Under the pieces are notes generated by a model. That model searched no databases. It had not been told where the DNA came from and was given only the letters and a program-made list of their open reading frames with translations. Of a stretch of 32,973 nt of DNA, positions 18,606 through 29,801 are shown piece by piece. Every line of letters begins with the position of its first letter. Within the stretch, counting starts at the first letter, position 1. A program made the position numbers and the translations under genes. This stretch comes from Bacteroidaceae bacterium. Its GTDB lineage: Bacteria > Bacteroidota > Bacteroidia > Bacteroidales > Bacteroidaceae. The stretch spans positions 1-32,973 of the forward strand of contig JAILEU010000054.1 in the NCBI GenBank assembly GCA_024697785.1. The letters run 5' to 3'.

Positions 18606-20954
18606 TTGAAATCCTATCTTACCTTCCTCCGCCGTAATTGGCTTTATACGCTCATCGAGATGTTCGGGCTCTCCGTAGCGTTGGGGTTCGTCGTGCTGCT
18701 GGCATCGTATGCCCGAACCGAGTTCAGCGTCGGCCGCAGGCAGCCTCTGTCAAAACAACTCTACGCCGTCGGCACAGGCTCCTTCCTCGGCATGACGCTC
18801 GGCACGGCCGAGGCGTTCTACGGCAGCATCCCCGAGATAACGGGCTGGACGCGCATCGCCCGTTACAACGGCATCGGCTATGACATCACCGTCGGTGGCG
18901 ACTTCTACGAGACGCGGGCTGCCACCATCGACACCAATTTCTTCCAGTATTTCGACTACGCCCTCGAAGGCTGCGACCGCCGCCGCGTGCTGGCCAGTCC
19001 CGACGAGGTCATCCTTTCCCGCTCGTTCGCCCGCAAGGTGTTCGGCACGGACGACCCCGTTGGCAAGACCATCGAGAGTGCCGTGGACGGTCGTCTCGTA
19101 GTGGCAGGCGTTGTCGACGACTTCGGTCCAGCGGACGTCTTTCAGCCCTTCGACATCTTTCTCGGTATGGACAAGGCACTCCTCCAGGAAATGGACAACT
19201 TTGGCATGGTGCAGACCTTCGTCACGCTGGCCGACGGCACCGACACCGAGAGCCTGAACAGCAAGCTCCTCGCCACCTACATGGACTACTGGAAAGACTG
19301 GTACAAGGCCGATGGCTCGGACGGCTCGTTCCTGTGGGGTTCGTCGTTGACGAGGCTGGACGAAATCTACTTCTCGTCGTTTGACGACGGGGGTGATAAC
19401 GTTGTCCGTAAGGGCGACAAGCGCACCGTCCATGTGCTGCTCGTCGTGGCGCTGGTGCTGCTCGTGTCTGCCGTGTTCAACTACATCAACCTCACCGTGG
19501 CACAGACGGGCAAACGGGCCAAGGAGATGGCCACGCGCCGTCTGCTGGGGCAGCAGCAGAGTGGCATCGTGCTGCGCTATCTGGGCGAGTCGCTCTTCTT
19601 CACCACACTCTGCTTCGTCATCGGCATCGTGCTGGCGGTGGCGGCGAAGCCGTTATTCGAACGGCTGTTTACGTCGTCGGAGATAGTCCTGAAGCCCGAC
19701 TTTCGCGTGACCGCCGTCGCTGTGGCTCTGCTGGCGGTGGTGGCGCTCGTCTCGGGTCTGTTGCCTGCTGCCTTCATCGCGCGTTTCCAGCCCATCCACG
19801 TGGTGAAGGGCGAGTTCCGCTTCCGTTCGAAGCTGGTGTTCAGCCGCGTGTTCATCGTCCTGCAGAACGTCATCAGCACGGTACTTGTCGCCGTCAGCCT
19901 GACGATGGCGCTCCAGATGCACCACCTCGCCACGCTGCCCACGGGCTACCGCACGGACGGCATCCTCTCCGTGTCGGCCGCGTCCATCGGCTATACCTAC
20001 GACAAGCAGTCCATCCTGCGCGAGCGGCTGCTGGCCCTGCCGCAGGTGGAGGCTGTGGGGCTGGCGGCGCAGGTTCCCATGCGCACCGGTTTCGACGGCG
20101 TCCACGTTGAGGGTGAGAAGCAGTCGTGGGTTCGCCCGTCGCATTTAGACAGCACGGCGTTCCACATGCTCGGCCTTGAGGTGGTGGAGCGCTACAGCGA
20201 GCCGCTGCCGGGCATGTTCTGGGTGACGGAGGAGACGCGCGACCGCTATGGTATCACGCCCGGCCATCCCTGGTTCGGTACGATGGACGGACAGCCGGAG
20301 CGCGAGGTCTGCGGCGTCATCCGCGACTTCCGCAGCGGCACGCCCATGGAGTCGCCCATGGACGACAGCCACAGCGTGGTGAAGGTGCTCGACACCCGCC
20401 TCTGGGTCTATAACCATCTGGTGCAGGTGAAGGGCGACCGCCGCGAGGCCATCGAGGCCGTGCGCCGCGTCTGCCGCGAGGTGAACGAGGAGCTGACGGG
20501 GCTGCCGAAGGAGATGGAGGTCACCTACGTCGATGACTACCTCCGCGACAGCCTGACGGGCAGCCGCCGCGCTATTACGCTCGTGCTCGTCTTCATGGGC
20601 ATCGCCCTCGTCATCTCCGCCCTCGGCCTGCTGGCCATGTCCATCTACTACACCGGTCAGCAGGCGCGTCAGATAGCGCTGCGCAAGGTGTTCGGCGCCG
20701 AGGTGGGCGCGGCGTCGTGGCAGCTGGCGCGGGGCTTTGTCGTGATGGCGGCCGTGGCCGTCGTCGTGGCCATGCCGTTGGCCGTGTGGGCCATGACCTT
20801 CTATCTGGAGGGCTTCTACAACCGCATCGCCACGCCGTGGTGGGTCGTTCCCGTGGCTGCGCTGTTTACCTTCGTTGTGGCCTTTGTCTCCGTCATCTCT
20901 CAGATTTTGCATATAGCCTTGGAAAATCCTGTTAAAACCTTAAAAACCGAATAA
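18606..20954 (+). CDS. FtsX/MacB-type ABC permease (MacB_PCD + FtsX)
   Basis: Repeated FtsX TM motifs: NYINLTVAQTGKRAKEMATRRLLGQQ, QQARQIALRKVFGAEVGAA, NPVKTLKTE C-terminus; TTG start directly after repeat block. Confidence 0.9.
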   Translation: MKSYLTFLRRNWLYTLIEMFGLSVALGFVVLLASYARTEFSVGRRQPLSKQLYAVGTGSFLGMTLGTAEAFYGSIPEITGWTRIARYNGIGYDITVGGDFYETRAATIDTNFFQYFDYALEGCDRRRVLASPDEVILSRSFARKVFGTDDPVGKTIESAVDGRLVVAGVVDDFGPADVFQPFDIFLGMDKALLQEMDNFGMVQTFVTLADGTDTESLNSKLLATYMDYWKDWYKADGSDGSFLWGSSLTRLDEIYFSSFDDGGDNVVRKGDKRTVHVLLVVALVLLVSAVFNYINLTVAQTGKRAKEMATRRLLGQQQSGIVLRYLGESLFFTTLCFVIGIVLAVAAKPLFERLFTSSEIVLKPDFRVTAVAVALLAVVALVSGLLPAAFIARFQPIHVVKGEFRFRSKLVFSRVFIVLQNVISTVLVAVSLTMALQMHHLATLPTGYRTDGILSVSAASIGYTYDKQSILRERLLALPQVEAVGLAAQVPMRTGFDGVHVEGEKQSWVRPSHLDSTAFHMLGLEVVERYSEPLPGMFWVTEETRDRYGITPGHPWFGTMDGQPEREVCGVIRDFRSGTPMESPMDDSHSVVKVLDTRLWVYNHLVQVKGDRREAIEAVRRVCREVNEELTGLPKEMEVTYVDDYLRDSLTGSRRAITLVLVFMGIALVISALGLLAMSIYYTGQQARQIALRKVFGAEVGAASWQLARGFVVMAAVAVVVAMPLAVWAMTFYLEGFYNRIATPWWVVPVAALFTFVVAFVSVISQILHIALENPVKTLKTE

Positions 20955-20957
20955 GCA

Positions 20958-23393
20958 ATGACATTTTTCTCTTATCTCACCTCTGCCGTGCGCACCCTGC
21001 CGGCAAAGGGGCGGCGGAACGGCCTGAAGGTGCTGACGCTGGGCATCGGGCTCTCCGTGGGTCTCGTGCTGGTCGGCGTGGTCTCATTCCGGCAGACGTT
21101 TGACAACTTCTACACCGATGCCGACCGCATCTACTATCTTTCCGAAGCCTATACGCAAAACGGCGAGGCGCGCGTATTCTCTCAGACGAGCGGCGGCATT
21201 GCGCCCACCATGGCCGCGCACTTCCCGCAGATCGAGGAGGCGACGCGCTTCCGCTGGTGGGGCGAAGGCGATGCTATCCTCGCCGAGACGAAGGAGCGTG
21301 TCCATGCCAACCTCATCTTCCTGGCCGACACGGCCTTCTTCCACATTCTCGACCGTCCCGTCGTGGCGGGCGACATTACGGAGTCGCTTGCCGTGCCGGA
21401 AAACATGGTTGTCTCCATGAGCCTCGCGCGTCGTCTCTACCGTGGCACTGGCCGGGGCGACTACACCGTTGCCGAGGCTGTCGTCGGTACGAGGCTTTCC
21501 TTCGCCGGACAGGCGGGCGGCACTGTGTTCACCGTTGCGGGCGTCTATGCCGACTATCCCTACAACGCCAACTGGCGTCCCGAGGCTGTGGTGTCGCTGG
21601 GCGCAACCAAGGCCTTTACGGGTTGGGACGGCACGATGAACATGGTGGGCAACGACTCGTACAGGAGCTTCATCAAACTCCATCGCGGCGCCGATGTCTG
21701 TGACATCAACGACCACATGGACGGCTACGTCAACGCCTACCTGCCTGTGGAGGAGGCTAGGAAACACGGCTTCACGATAAACTACATAGCCAAGCCCTTC
21801 AAGGATTTTCATTCTGAGGATGCCTCGGCGCGCAACCTAACTCTGCTGCTGGCCTTCGTAGCCTTCGCCCTGCTGCTGACGTCGGTGCTGAACTATATGC
21901 TCATCGTGGTTTCGACGTCGGTGACGCGAAGCCGCGAGATGGCGCTGCGCAAGTGTCTGGGCAGCGGTGTGGGCGACACCTTCCGTATGATGTTTGCCGA
22001 AGCCGTTGTTCACATGGTGCTGGCGTTGTTGCTGGCTGCCATCCTTGTCTATGCGGCGCGGGGTCTGGTAGAGCAGCTGGCGGGCGTGAACCCCATCGCC
22101 CTCTTCACAGGCGAGCCGCTGAGATGGGCCGTCGGCATTGTCGTGACGGTGGTGCTGCTGAACGGTCTCGTGCCCGGCATTTTGTTCAACCGCATCCCCG
22201 TGGCGGTGGCATTCCGCGGCTATGCCCGCAACCGCCGCACGTGGAAGCGCGGCCTGCTGGCCGTCGAGTTTGCCGCCGCTGCCTTTCTTGCCGTCGTCAT
22301 CTCCGTCGTGGCGCTCCAGTACCGTCTGATGACGCGCGCCGATGTGGGTTTCGAGTACGGCGATGTCGCCTCCATCATGATGCCCGAGGCTACGAAAGCC
22401 CAGAAACTAGAACTCATTGAGGCTGTGCGTGCCCTGCCCTGCGTGGATGACGCCGCGTTTGCCTACCAGAATCCCTTCGACGGCTGTAGCGGCGACAACG
22501 TTTCCCTGCCCGACGACCCGAAGGAACTCTTCAACATCCGCGACTTCTATTATGTAGATGAACACTACTGGAACGTCATGGGCATCGCCCTTGCCGAGGG
22601 CCGTAACTTCAACCCTGAACTCGGCATCGACCAGGAGATTATCGTCTCACGCTCATTTGCCGAAGCCTTGCGCACGATGGTAGGGTGGGACAATGTCGTC
22701 GGCCAGCAGGTGCGTGTCACCGACCACGAGAAGACGGTCTCGACCATTGTGGGTGTCTTCGACGATATCCACACGGGGACGTTCGACAAGGAGGGCGCCG
22801 ACCACCGCGACCGTCCGATGGGCGTATTCTTCTGCAACCCTGAGAACTATACGGGCATGTATCCCTACGTCTTCGTGAAGTACCATCAGCTGGACACGGA
22901 GGCGCTGGAGCAGACGCAGGCTGTCGTCGGCCGTGTGCTGACCGGCCAGTCGGCGCCGCTGGTGCCCTTTCGCCTGCAGGTGCTTGACAATTTTGCAGGC
23001 ACGCTTCGTTTGCGCAATGCCATCCTCATCGGCGGCATCGTCACGCTGCTCATCGCCCTGCTGGGGCTGACGGGCTACACCATCGACGAGGCGAAGCGCC
23101 GTGCCAAGGAAATCGCCATCCGCCGCGTTTGCGGCTATCAGCTTAGCATCATCCGCCGGATGTTCCTGCGCGACATTATGCTCATCGCCCTGCCGTCGGT
23201 AGCTGCGGGCTGCCTCGTTGCCGCCATCGTGGCGGGCAACTGGGAGCAGCAGTTCACGCTCAAGGCCGGGCTGCCCGTGTGGGTGTTTGCTGTCGTGGTG
23301 GTGACGATTCTCTGCATCGTTGCCCTTGTCTCCGACGGCTATGTCCGCCACATCGCTTCCGTCAACCCCGCCAAAACGCTGAAAATGGAATAG
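20958..23393 (+). CDS. FtsX/MacB-type ABC permease
   Basis: VSTSVTRSREMALRKCLGSGVGDTFRMMFAEA; AKRRAKEIAIRRVCGYQLSIIRRMFLRD; NPAKTLKME C-terminus. Confidence 0.9.
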   Translation: MTFFSYLTSAVRTLPAKGRRNGLKVLTLGIGLSVGLVLVGVVSFRQTFDNFYTDADRIYYLSEAYTQNGEARVFSQTSGGIAPTMAAHFPQIEEATRFRWWGEGDAILAETKERVHANLIFLADTAFFHILDRPVVAGDITESLAVPENMVVSMSLARRLYRGTGRGDYTVAEAVVGTRLSFAGQAGGTVFTVAGVYADYPYNANWRPEAVVSLGATKAFTGWDGTMNMVGNDSYRSFIKLHRGADVCDINDHMDGYVNAYLPVEEARKHGFTINYIAKPFKDFHSEDASARNLTLLLAFVAFALLLTSVLNYMLIVVSTSVTRSREMALRKCLGSGVGDTFRMMFAEAVVHMVLALLLAAILVYAARGLVEQLAGVNPIALFTGEPLRWAVGIVVTVVLLNGLVPGILFNRIPVAVAFRGYARNRRTWKRGLLAVEFAAAAFLAVVISVVALQYRLMTRADVGFEYGDVASIMMPEATKAQKLELIEAVRALPCVDDAAFAYQNPFDGCSGDNVSLPDDPKELFNIRDFYYVDEHYWNVMGIALAEGRNFNPELGIDQEIIVSRSFAEALRTMVGWDNVVGQQVRVTDHEKTVSTIVGVFDDIHTGTFDKEGADHRDRPMGVFFCNPENYTGMYPYVFVKYHQLDTEALEQTQAVVGRVLTGQSAPLVPFRLQVLDNFAGTLRLRNAILIGGIVTLLIALLGLTGYTIDEAKRRAKEIAIRRVCGYQLSIIRRMFLRDIMLIALPSVAAGCLVAAIVAGNWEQQFTLKAGLPVWVFAVVVVTILCIVALVSDGYVRHIASVNPAKTLKME

Positions 23394-23446
23394 TCATTCA
23401 GAAAATAATAAAAAAAACAGTATAACCTATTTAAAAACAAACAGCA

Positions 23447-24127
<681 letters not shown>

Positions 24128-24208
24128 AGGTAAACCTTCATGGATAATGGATAATTATCAATTATCAATTTTCAATTTTCAATTGCGCCGAAGGGCGCCT
24201 AAGTTATC

Positions 24209-26611
24209 ATGTTCAAATACATTTTCCAGAATTTCCTGCACACGCTGCGGCGGTACAAGGCGTCGAGCCTGCTGAACATCGTCGGTATGGCGGTGGCGTT
24301 CGCGGCGTTCTACGTCATCGTCACGCAGGTGAGCTACGGCTTCGGCTATAACCACCGCATCCCCGGGGCCGACCGCATCTATCAGCTCAGCTACCCCAGT
24401 CCGTACAACAATGGGAAGTACAACACTTTCTTTAGCCGTCCCTTCGGCGAACGGCTCATCGCGTGCAGCCCCACCGTAGAGGCGGGCGGTATGGCCAAGT
24501 TCGGCGGCCCCACGGAGTTCTGCTTCATCAAGGAGGGCGACGACGTCCGCAAATTCCCCATGAACGTCTGTGAATTTACTTCGGGCGGCGTGCAGGTGTT
24601 CGGCTTCGAGCCCGTGCAGGGCTCGCTGGACGAGCTTGCACGTCCCGGCACCGTGGCCGTCTCGGCAGCGTTCGCCGCGAAGATGAACCTCCATCTTGGC
24701 GACCGCATCTCGCAGAACTCCGACGGCGTCAGCGATGCCTTTGAGATTGTCGCCATCTGGCGCGACTTCCCCCGGAACTCCGACCTCGGCACGCTGGAAG
24801 CGCTCTACGACATCCGCGACGAGTCGCTGGAAAACACCAGCCAATGGAACTACAACTATTGGGTGCGCCTCCGCTCGGCCGACGACCGTGCTGTCTTCGA
24901 GGAGAGCATGCGCACGGTGATGCGCGAGATGCTGATGGACGACGGCACGGAGGACGAGGACATCAACGGTCAGCTGGACAGGTTCCGCATCCATCTTGTT
25001 CCCCTGCGTGACCATTACTACGCCTCTGACTTGGAGTGGGCGGGGGTGAAGTTGGGCAACCGCACGACGGACGTCACGCTGCTGGCTGTGGCCATCCTCA
25101 TTCTGCTCATAGCCTTCATCAACTTCGTCAATTTCTTCTTTGCGCTGGTGCCGGTGCGGATGCGGGCGGTGAACACCTACAAGGTCTATGGCGCGTCGCG
25201 CGGCTTTCTGGTGGCGAACTTCGTCTTCGAGGCCGTCGGCACGGTGGTGGTGGCGCTGGGCGTGGCGGCTCTCGTGGTGCTGGCCATCACGAAGTCGTCG
25301 TTAACTGGAATGCTGTCGGCGCCCGTAGCCTTCGGGCAGAATGTTCCCGTGGTGCTGACGACCGTCGCCGTGACTGTGGCGGCTGCCGTAGCGGGCAGTC
25401 TCTATCCGTCGTTCTACATCACGAAGTTCCAGGTGGCGATGGCGGTGAAGGGCTCGTTCGGCGGCTCGGCGGCAGGACGACGGCTCAGGAGCATACTCAT
25501 GGGCGTGCAGTTCGTCATCTCCATCGGCCTCATCATCTGTGCCACGTTCATCCGTATGCAGCATGCCTACATGATGAACTACGACATGGGCTTCGACAAG
25601 GAACACCTGCTCACGGGCTTCATGAGCGACGACCTCGGATGGTACGGACAATCGAACCACGCCTTCGAGGACAGGCTGCGCAGCAACCCCGACATCAAGG
25701 ATATTGCCTGGGCCGCAGGGCCCATCGTGGGTGAGATTCGCATGGGCTGGGGACGCGCTTACAAGGGGCGCCAGATTAACATGCAGACCTATCCCGTCTC
25801 GCCCAACTTCCTCTCGTTCATGGGCATCCCCGTGGTGGAGGGCAGGGACTTCCTGCCGTCGGACGACCAGGGGAATGGTGTCTTCATCTTCAACGAGCAG
25901 GGGCGGAAGGAGTATGACATCGAGTTGGACGACGTCATCACCGGCCATCGTGGCGACGCCCGCGTGGTAGGCATCTGTCGCGATTTCCACTACAAGCCCC
26001 TCCAGTATCGGAGCGAGCCGTTCGTCTTCTACGTCTTCGGCGAGAAGACCCGTTGGCAGAATCTGTCTCATATCTTCATCCGCACCCGTGCGGGCGCCAA
26101 CCCTGCCGAGGTGATGAAGTTCGTCCTCGACACGGCGCACGACGTCAGCCCCGCGACCGACATGGAGACGGTGAGCCTCCGATTCTTCGACGAGGAACTG
26201 GGCCGTCAGTATCAGAAAGAGCGCGAGCTGGCGCGGCTGGTCACGCTGTTCACCCTCATTGCCATTGTGCTGTCGCTAATGGGCGTATTCGGGCTGGTGC
26301 TCTTCGAGACGCAGCGCCGCAGCAAGGAGATAGCCATCCGCCGCGTGTTGGGCTCGGAGGTGAAGGACATCCTCGCGCTGCTGAACGGGAAGTTCGTGCG
26401 CATCGTGCTGGCGAGCTTCGCCCTGGCAGCACCCGTCAGCTGGCTGCTGATGAGCCGCTATTTCAGCACCTTTGCCTACCACACGCCCGTCCGCCTGTGG
26501 GTGTTTGCAGTCGCACTGGTGGCCGTGCTTGTTGTCACCGTGGCCATTGTCACTCTGCGCAGCCTCCACGCCGCCACCAGCAACCCTGTGGAAATGATAA
26601 AGACAGAATGA
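24209..26611 (+). CDS. FtsX/MacB-type ABC permease
   Basis: ETQRRSKEIAIRRVLGSEVKDILALLNGKF; NPVEMIKTE C-terminus. Confidence 0.9.
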   Translation: MFKYIFQNFLHTLRRYKASSLLNIVGMAVAFAAFYVIVTQVSYGFGYNHRIPGADRIYQLSYPSPYNNGKYNTFFSRPFGERLIACSPTVEAGGMAKFGGPTEFCFIKEGDDVRKFPMNVCEFTSGGVQVFGFEPVQGSLDELARPGTVAVSAAFAAKMNLHLGDRISQNSDGVSDAFEIVAIWRDFPRNSDLGTLEALYDIRDESLENTSQWNYNYWVRLRSADDRAVFEESMRTVMREMLMDDGTEDEDINGQLDRFRIHLVPLRDHYYASDLEWAGVKLGNRTTDVTLLAVAILILLIAFINFVNFFFALVPVRMRAVNTYKVYGASRGFLVANFVFEAVGTVVVALGVAALVVLAITKSSLTGMLSAPVAFGQNVPVVLTTVAVTVAAAVAGSLYPSFYITKFQVAMAVKGSFGGSAAGRRLRSILMGVQFVISIGLIICATFIRMQHAYMMNYDMGFDKEHLLTGFMSDDLGWYGQSNHAFEDRLRSNPDIKDIAWAAGPIVGEIRMGWGRAYKGRQINMQTYPVSPNFLSFMGIPVVEGRDFLPSDDQGNGVFIFNEQGRKEYDIELDDVITGHRGDARVVGICRDFHYKPLQYRSEPFVFYVFGEKTRWQNLSHIFIRTRAGANPAEVMKFVLDTAHDVSPATDMETVSLRFFDEELGRQYQKERELARLVTLFTLIAIVLSLMGVFGLVLFETQRRSKEIAIRRVLGSEVKDILALLNGKFVRIVLASFALAAPVSWLLMSRYFSTFAYHTPVRLWVFAVALVAVLVVTVAIVTLRSLHAATSNPVEMIKTE

Positions 26612-26773
26612 ATAAACTGGTTTAACGGAGATGGTTTAAGGTTTAACGTTTAAGGTTTAACGTTTAACGAGGCTGGCGCTGGTGAAATCGAAGGACGTGT
26701 TCGTTAAACATTAAACGCTAAACATTAAACAAGAATCCGAAGGACGTGTTCGTTAAACATTAAACATAAGAAA

Positions 26774-29173
26774 ATGAACTCCTTTTTCCGATTTCTGAAG
26801 CGGAACCCGCTTTATACCTTCATCAATGTCGTGGGCCTGGCGGTGTCTCTGATGTTCGTCATTCTGATATGCGACTACACGTGGCGGCAATTCAGCATCG
26901 ACGGCTGGCACAAGAAGCGCGACCGCATCGTGCTGCTTGGTCACGGCGGCACCTTCTTCTCGTGGCCCGGTGTCACCCGCCAACTGGCCGAACGCTATCC
27001 CGAGATTGAAAAGACCTGCTGCGTGATGACGAACAGCGGCTCTATCCGTAGCGAAAAAGGCTCTGTGACGTACGACGAAGGCGACCCCATCCTGCTGGCT
27101 GACGCGACATTTTTCGACCTCTTCGACTTCCGCCTTGTGCAGGGCGACCGTGCTACGGCGCTTGATGCGCCGGATAAATGCGTCATCACCGAGTCGCTGG
27201 CCCGTACGCTCTTCCCCGACCGCAACCCCGTGGGCGAGGCGCTGCGCATCGTCGGCAACCACGCTATCCACATCGGCGACGAGAACCCCTACGACTCCAC
27301 CCTCGTTTATACCGTTTCGGCTGTGGCACGCGACTTCGACAAGACCGTGCTGCCCAACGACGTGAAGGTCATTGCTTCGATGGAGCGCCATCCGCAGGTG
27401 ATGGGCTACACCGTCGGCAATAACGTCTATGTCATGAGCCAGCACGGCGCCACGAAGTCGTTCCTGCTGCTGTGCGAAGGTGCCGACCTGACGCCGCAGC
27501 TGCCGTCCATCAGCGAATGGATGCGCCAGAACGTGCCGGCGCTGCGATGGTTCGGTGAGGAGGAGTCCGAGGCAACCCTGACGCCACTGACGAAGCTGAT
27601 GTTCGCCCCGCAGAACGACGGACGCGGCATGCTGCGCGGCGACCGCGGGCGGCTCACAATCCTGCTCTCGGTCATCCTCGCCATCCTGCTCTTCGCCATC
27701 ATCAACTACGTGAACCTCACCGTCGCCAACACGGGCCTGCGCTCGCATGAGATGGCCACGCGCCGCCTCCTCGGCAATACTGCCGGCGACATCGCCCTGA
27801 AGCTGATGGGTGAATCGACGCTGATGGTGCTCGTCTCGTTCCTGCTCGGCTTAGGGCTGGCCTTCCTTGTGCAGTACGACATGGCCACGCTGTTCCGCGG
27901 GAAGATAGCCCTGCAGAACGACGTCTCGGCGGGAACCATAAGTGTTTGTGCCGCATTTATTCTCGTGACGGGACTACTCTCCGGCATCATTCCCGCCATG
28001 CAGCTGGCGAAGTACAAGCCCATCGACGTGGTGAAGGGCACATTCCGCTACCGCTCGAAGATGGTGCTGAGCCGCGTCTTCATCATCGTGCAGAATGTGG
28101 TGACGGTGGTCATGCTTGTCGCCATGCTCACCATTCGTCTTCAGCTCAGCCACCTTGTGAACGCACCGCTTGGCTTCAACACCAAGGACGTCTATTTTGT
28201 AGCACCGGACAACCCCGATGTCCTCCGCAGCGAATTAGAGGCTCTGCCCTTCGTGGAGCGTATCGGAACGTTCAGCGGTTCCGGACTTGTGGGGCAGCCC
28301 AGCAGCATGACCTCGCGGAGACTGAACGATGGCGAGCCGCAGATGTTCTATCTGACGAAGATGGACCGTGCGGCAATGGACATCTACGGCCTCAAGGTGC
28401 TGGCCGACTATGGTAACACGGAAGGCGCCTACTATGTGAACCAGGAGACCATGCGCCGTCTCGGCCTGACAGATGCCGACCGCGAAATCGTGTGGGGCGA
28501 CGAGAGCGACCCCATAGCGGGCGTGGTGGCCGACTTCCACTCGGTCAACATCCTTGCTGACGTCCGCCCCTATCTCATCAGTCTGGTCGAGACTGACGAA
28601 GCCGGTACTCCGATGCTCAACAAAGGGTTCTACAAGCCCTACTTCATCGTCAAGACGGACGGCTCGTCAGGCGTCATGGAGCGGCTGCGGAATGTCGTCA
28701 AAGAGGTCGATGGCTCGACGGCCCAGCTGGACTGGAAAGTGCAGAGTCTGGAGGCCTTTGTGGCTGAGACCTTCGACGAACAGCAGAACACGCTTCGCAT
28801 CGTGTCGCTGTTCACGCTGGTGGCAGTTGTCATTGCCGTGCTGGGCTTCACGGGGCTGTCGTTCTTCTTTATCCGTCAGCGCCGGAAGGAGATTGGAGTG
28901 CGTCGCGTCATGGGCAGTACCGAGGGTGAGGTGGTTCTGCTGATGCTGCGCCGCTTTTGTGCTCCGTTGGTGGCTTCGTTCGTCGTGGCCGTGCCCGTAG
29001 CGTGGCACGTCATGCGCAGCTGGCTCGACGGTTTCGCCTACCGCATCGCGCTCTCGTGGTGGTTTTTCGCTGCCGCCTGCAGCATGGCGCTCATATTCGC
29101 TGTACTCTCCATCATCGTCCAGATCATCAGCGCCACTCGCGTCAATCCCGCTGTGACGCTGCGCCAGGAATGA
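26774..29173 (+). CDS. FtsX/MacB-type ABC permease
   Basis: NYVNLTVANTGLRSHEMATRRLLGNTAGDIALKLMGES; RQRRKEIGVRRVMGSTEGEVVLLMLRRF; NPAVTLRQE. Confidence 0.9.
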   Translation: MNSFFRFLKRNPLYTFINVVGLAVSLMFVILICDYTWRQFSIDGWHKKRDRIVLLGHGGTFFSWPGVTRQLAERYPEIEKTCCVMTNSGSIRSEKGSVTYDEGDPILLADATFFDLFDFRLVQGDRATALDAPDKCVITESLARTLFPDRNPVGEALRIVGNHAIHIGDENPYDSTLVYTVSAVARDFDKTVLPNDVKVIASMERHPQVMGYTVGNNVYVMSQHGATKSFLLLCEGADLTPQLPSISEWMRQNVPALRWFGEEESEATLTPLTKLMFAPQNDGRGMLRGDRGRLTILLSVILAILLFAIINYVNLTVANTGLRSHEMATRRLLGNTAGDIALKLMGESTLMVLVSFLLGLGLAFLVQYDMATLFRGKIALQNDVSAGTISVCAAFILVTGLLSGIIPAMQLAKYKPIDVVKGTFRYRSKMVLSRVFIIVQNVVTVVMLVAMLTIRLQLSHLVNAPLGFNTKDVYFVAPDNPDVLRSELEALPFVERIGTFSGSGLVGQPSSMTSRRLNDGEPQMFYLTKMDRAAMDIYGLKVLADYGNTEGAYYVNQETMRRLGLTDADREIVWGDESDPIAGVVADFHSVNILADVRPYLISLVETDEAGTPMLNKGFYKPYFIVKTDGSSGVMERLRNVVKEVDGSTAQLDWKVQSLEAFVAETFDEQQNTLRIVSLFTLVAVVIAVLGFTGLSFFFIRQRRKEIGVRRVMGSTEGEVVLLMLRRFCAPLVASFVVAVPVAWHVMRSWLDGFAYRIALSWWFFAAACSMALIFAVLSIIVQIISATRVNPAVTLRQE

Positions 29174-29389
29174 TGAGGCTGGCCCGATTGTTGGGCTGTT
29201 GACTAAATGATAAAGTGCATCTGCTATACAGCGAAATTATACTATCCTTTTTAATTGTGTGTGATGCACTCGAGATTCCCGCCGCCTGCGAAGGTCGCGG
29301 GAATCATGCTTCCGAAGCTTCAGTTTTTTGTGCAATAAATACACCGTATTGCATAAAAAAGCATGTTTTAGTGCAATAGACATTGAAAA

Positions 29390-29503
29390 GTGAAGAAAAA
29401 GCGGGGAACGTGCGACAAGTTGTTCATCGTAACGAACGACGATGAGCGGGTGATAGAGAAAGACGGTTATACGATAAACGTTGTTCCGTTTATGAAGTTC
29501 TGA
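29390..29503 (+). CDS. Candidate small ORF, 37 aa (GTG start)
   Basis: VKKKRGTCDKLFIVTNDDERVIEKDGYTINVVPFMKF*; ends 7 nt before the left 73-bp element. Confidence 0.25.
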   Translation: MKKKRGTCDKLFIVTNDDERVIEKDGYTINVVPFMKF

Positions 29504-29510
29504 CCGCTTT

Positions 29511-29583
29511 GTGACGGGTTGCGAAGGGGCGTTTCCTATAAGAAAGTGGCGTTTGCTGCGCGGTTTGGTTTTCAACCCGTCAC
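29511..29583 (+). repeat. 73-bp palindrome-ended element, left copy of an inverted pair
   Basis: GTGACGGGTTG...GTTTGCTGCGCGGTTT...TTTTCAACCCGTCAC; gapless alignment by eye to the reverse complement of 32060-32132, 58/73 identical. Confidence 0.93.
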
Positions 29584-29596
29584 AAAACGGGGGGCG

Positions 29597-29758
29597 TTTT
29601 TTAATGAAGAATGAAAAATGAAGAATGAAGAATAAATAGCTTTGCCAGCGGAGGAGTCGGCAGAGGAAAGGGAACTTTTCATGCAGGACATTTTATTTTT
29701 CATTCTTCATTTTCATTCTTTATTTTTCATTCTTCATTTTTCATTCTTCATTAAAAAA
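29597..29758. repeat. 31-bp perfect inverted repeat of the AATGAAG/AATGAAA heptamer family
   Basis: TTTTTTAATGAAGAATGAAAAATGAAGAATG (29597-29627) vs its reverse complement at 29728-29758. Confidence 0.95.
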
Positions 29759-29801
29759 AACCTTCATTCTTCAATCTTCAATTTTCAATCTTTTTAAGTG
29801 T

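Noticed and set aside
29274-29305. GATTCCCGC...GCGGGAATC inverted repeat as a transposon end
   Set aside because: Only 9-bp arms with a 14-nt loop, just downstream of the operon; more likely a terminator/structural hairpin, with no partner copy found in the window.
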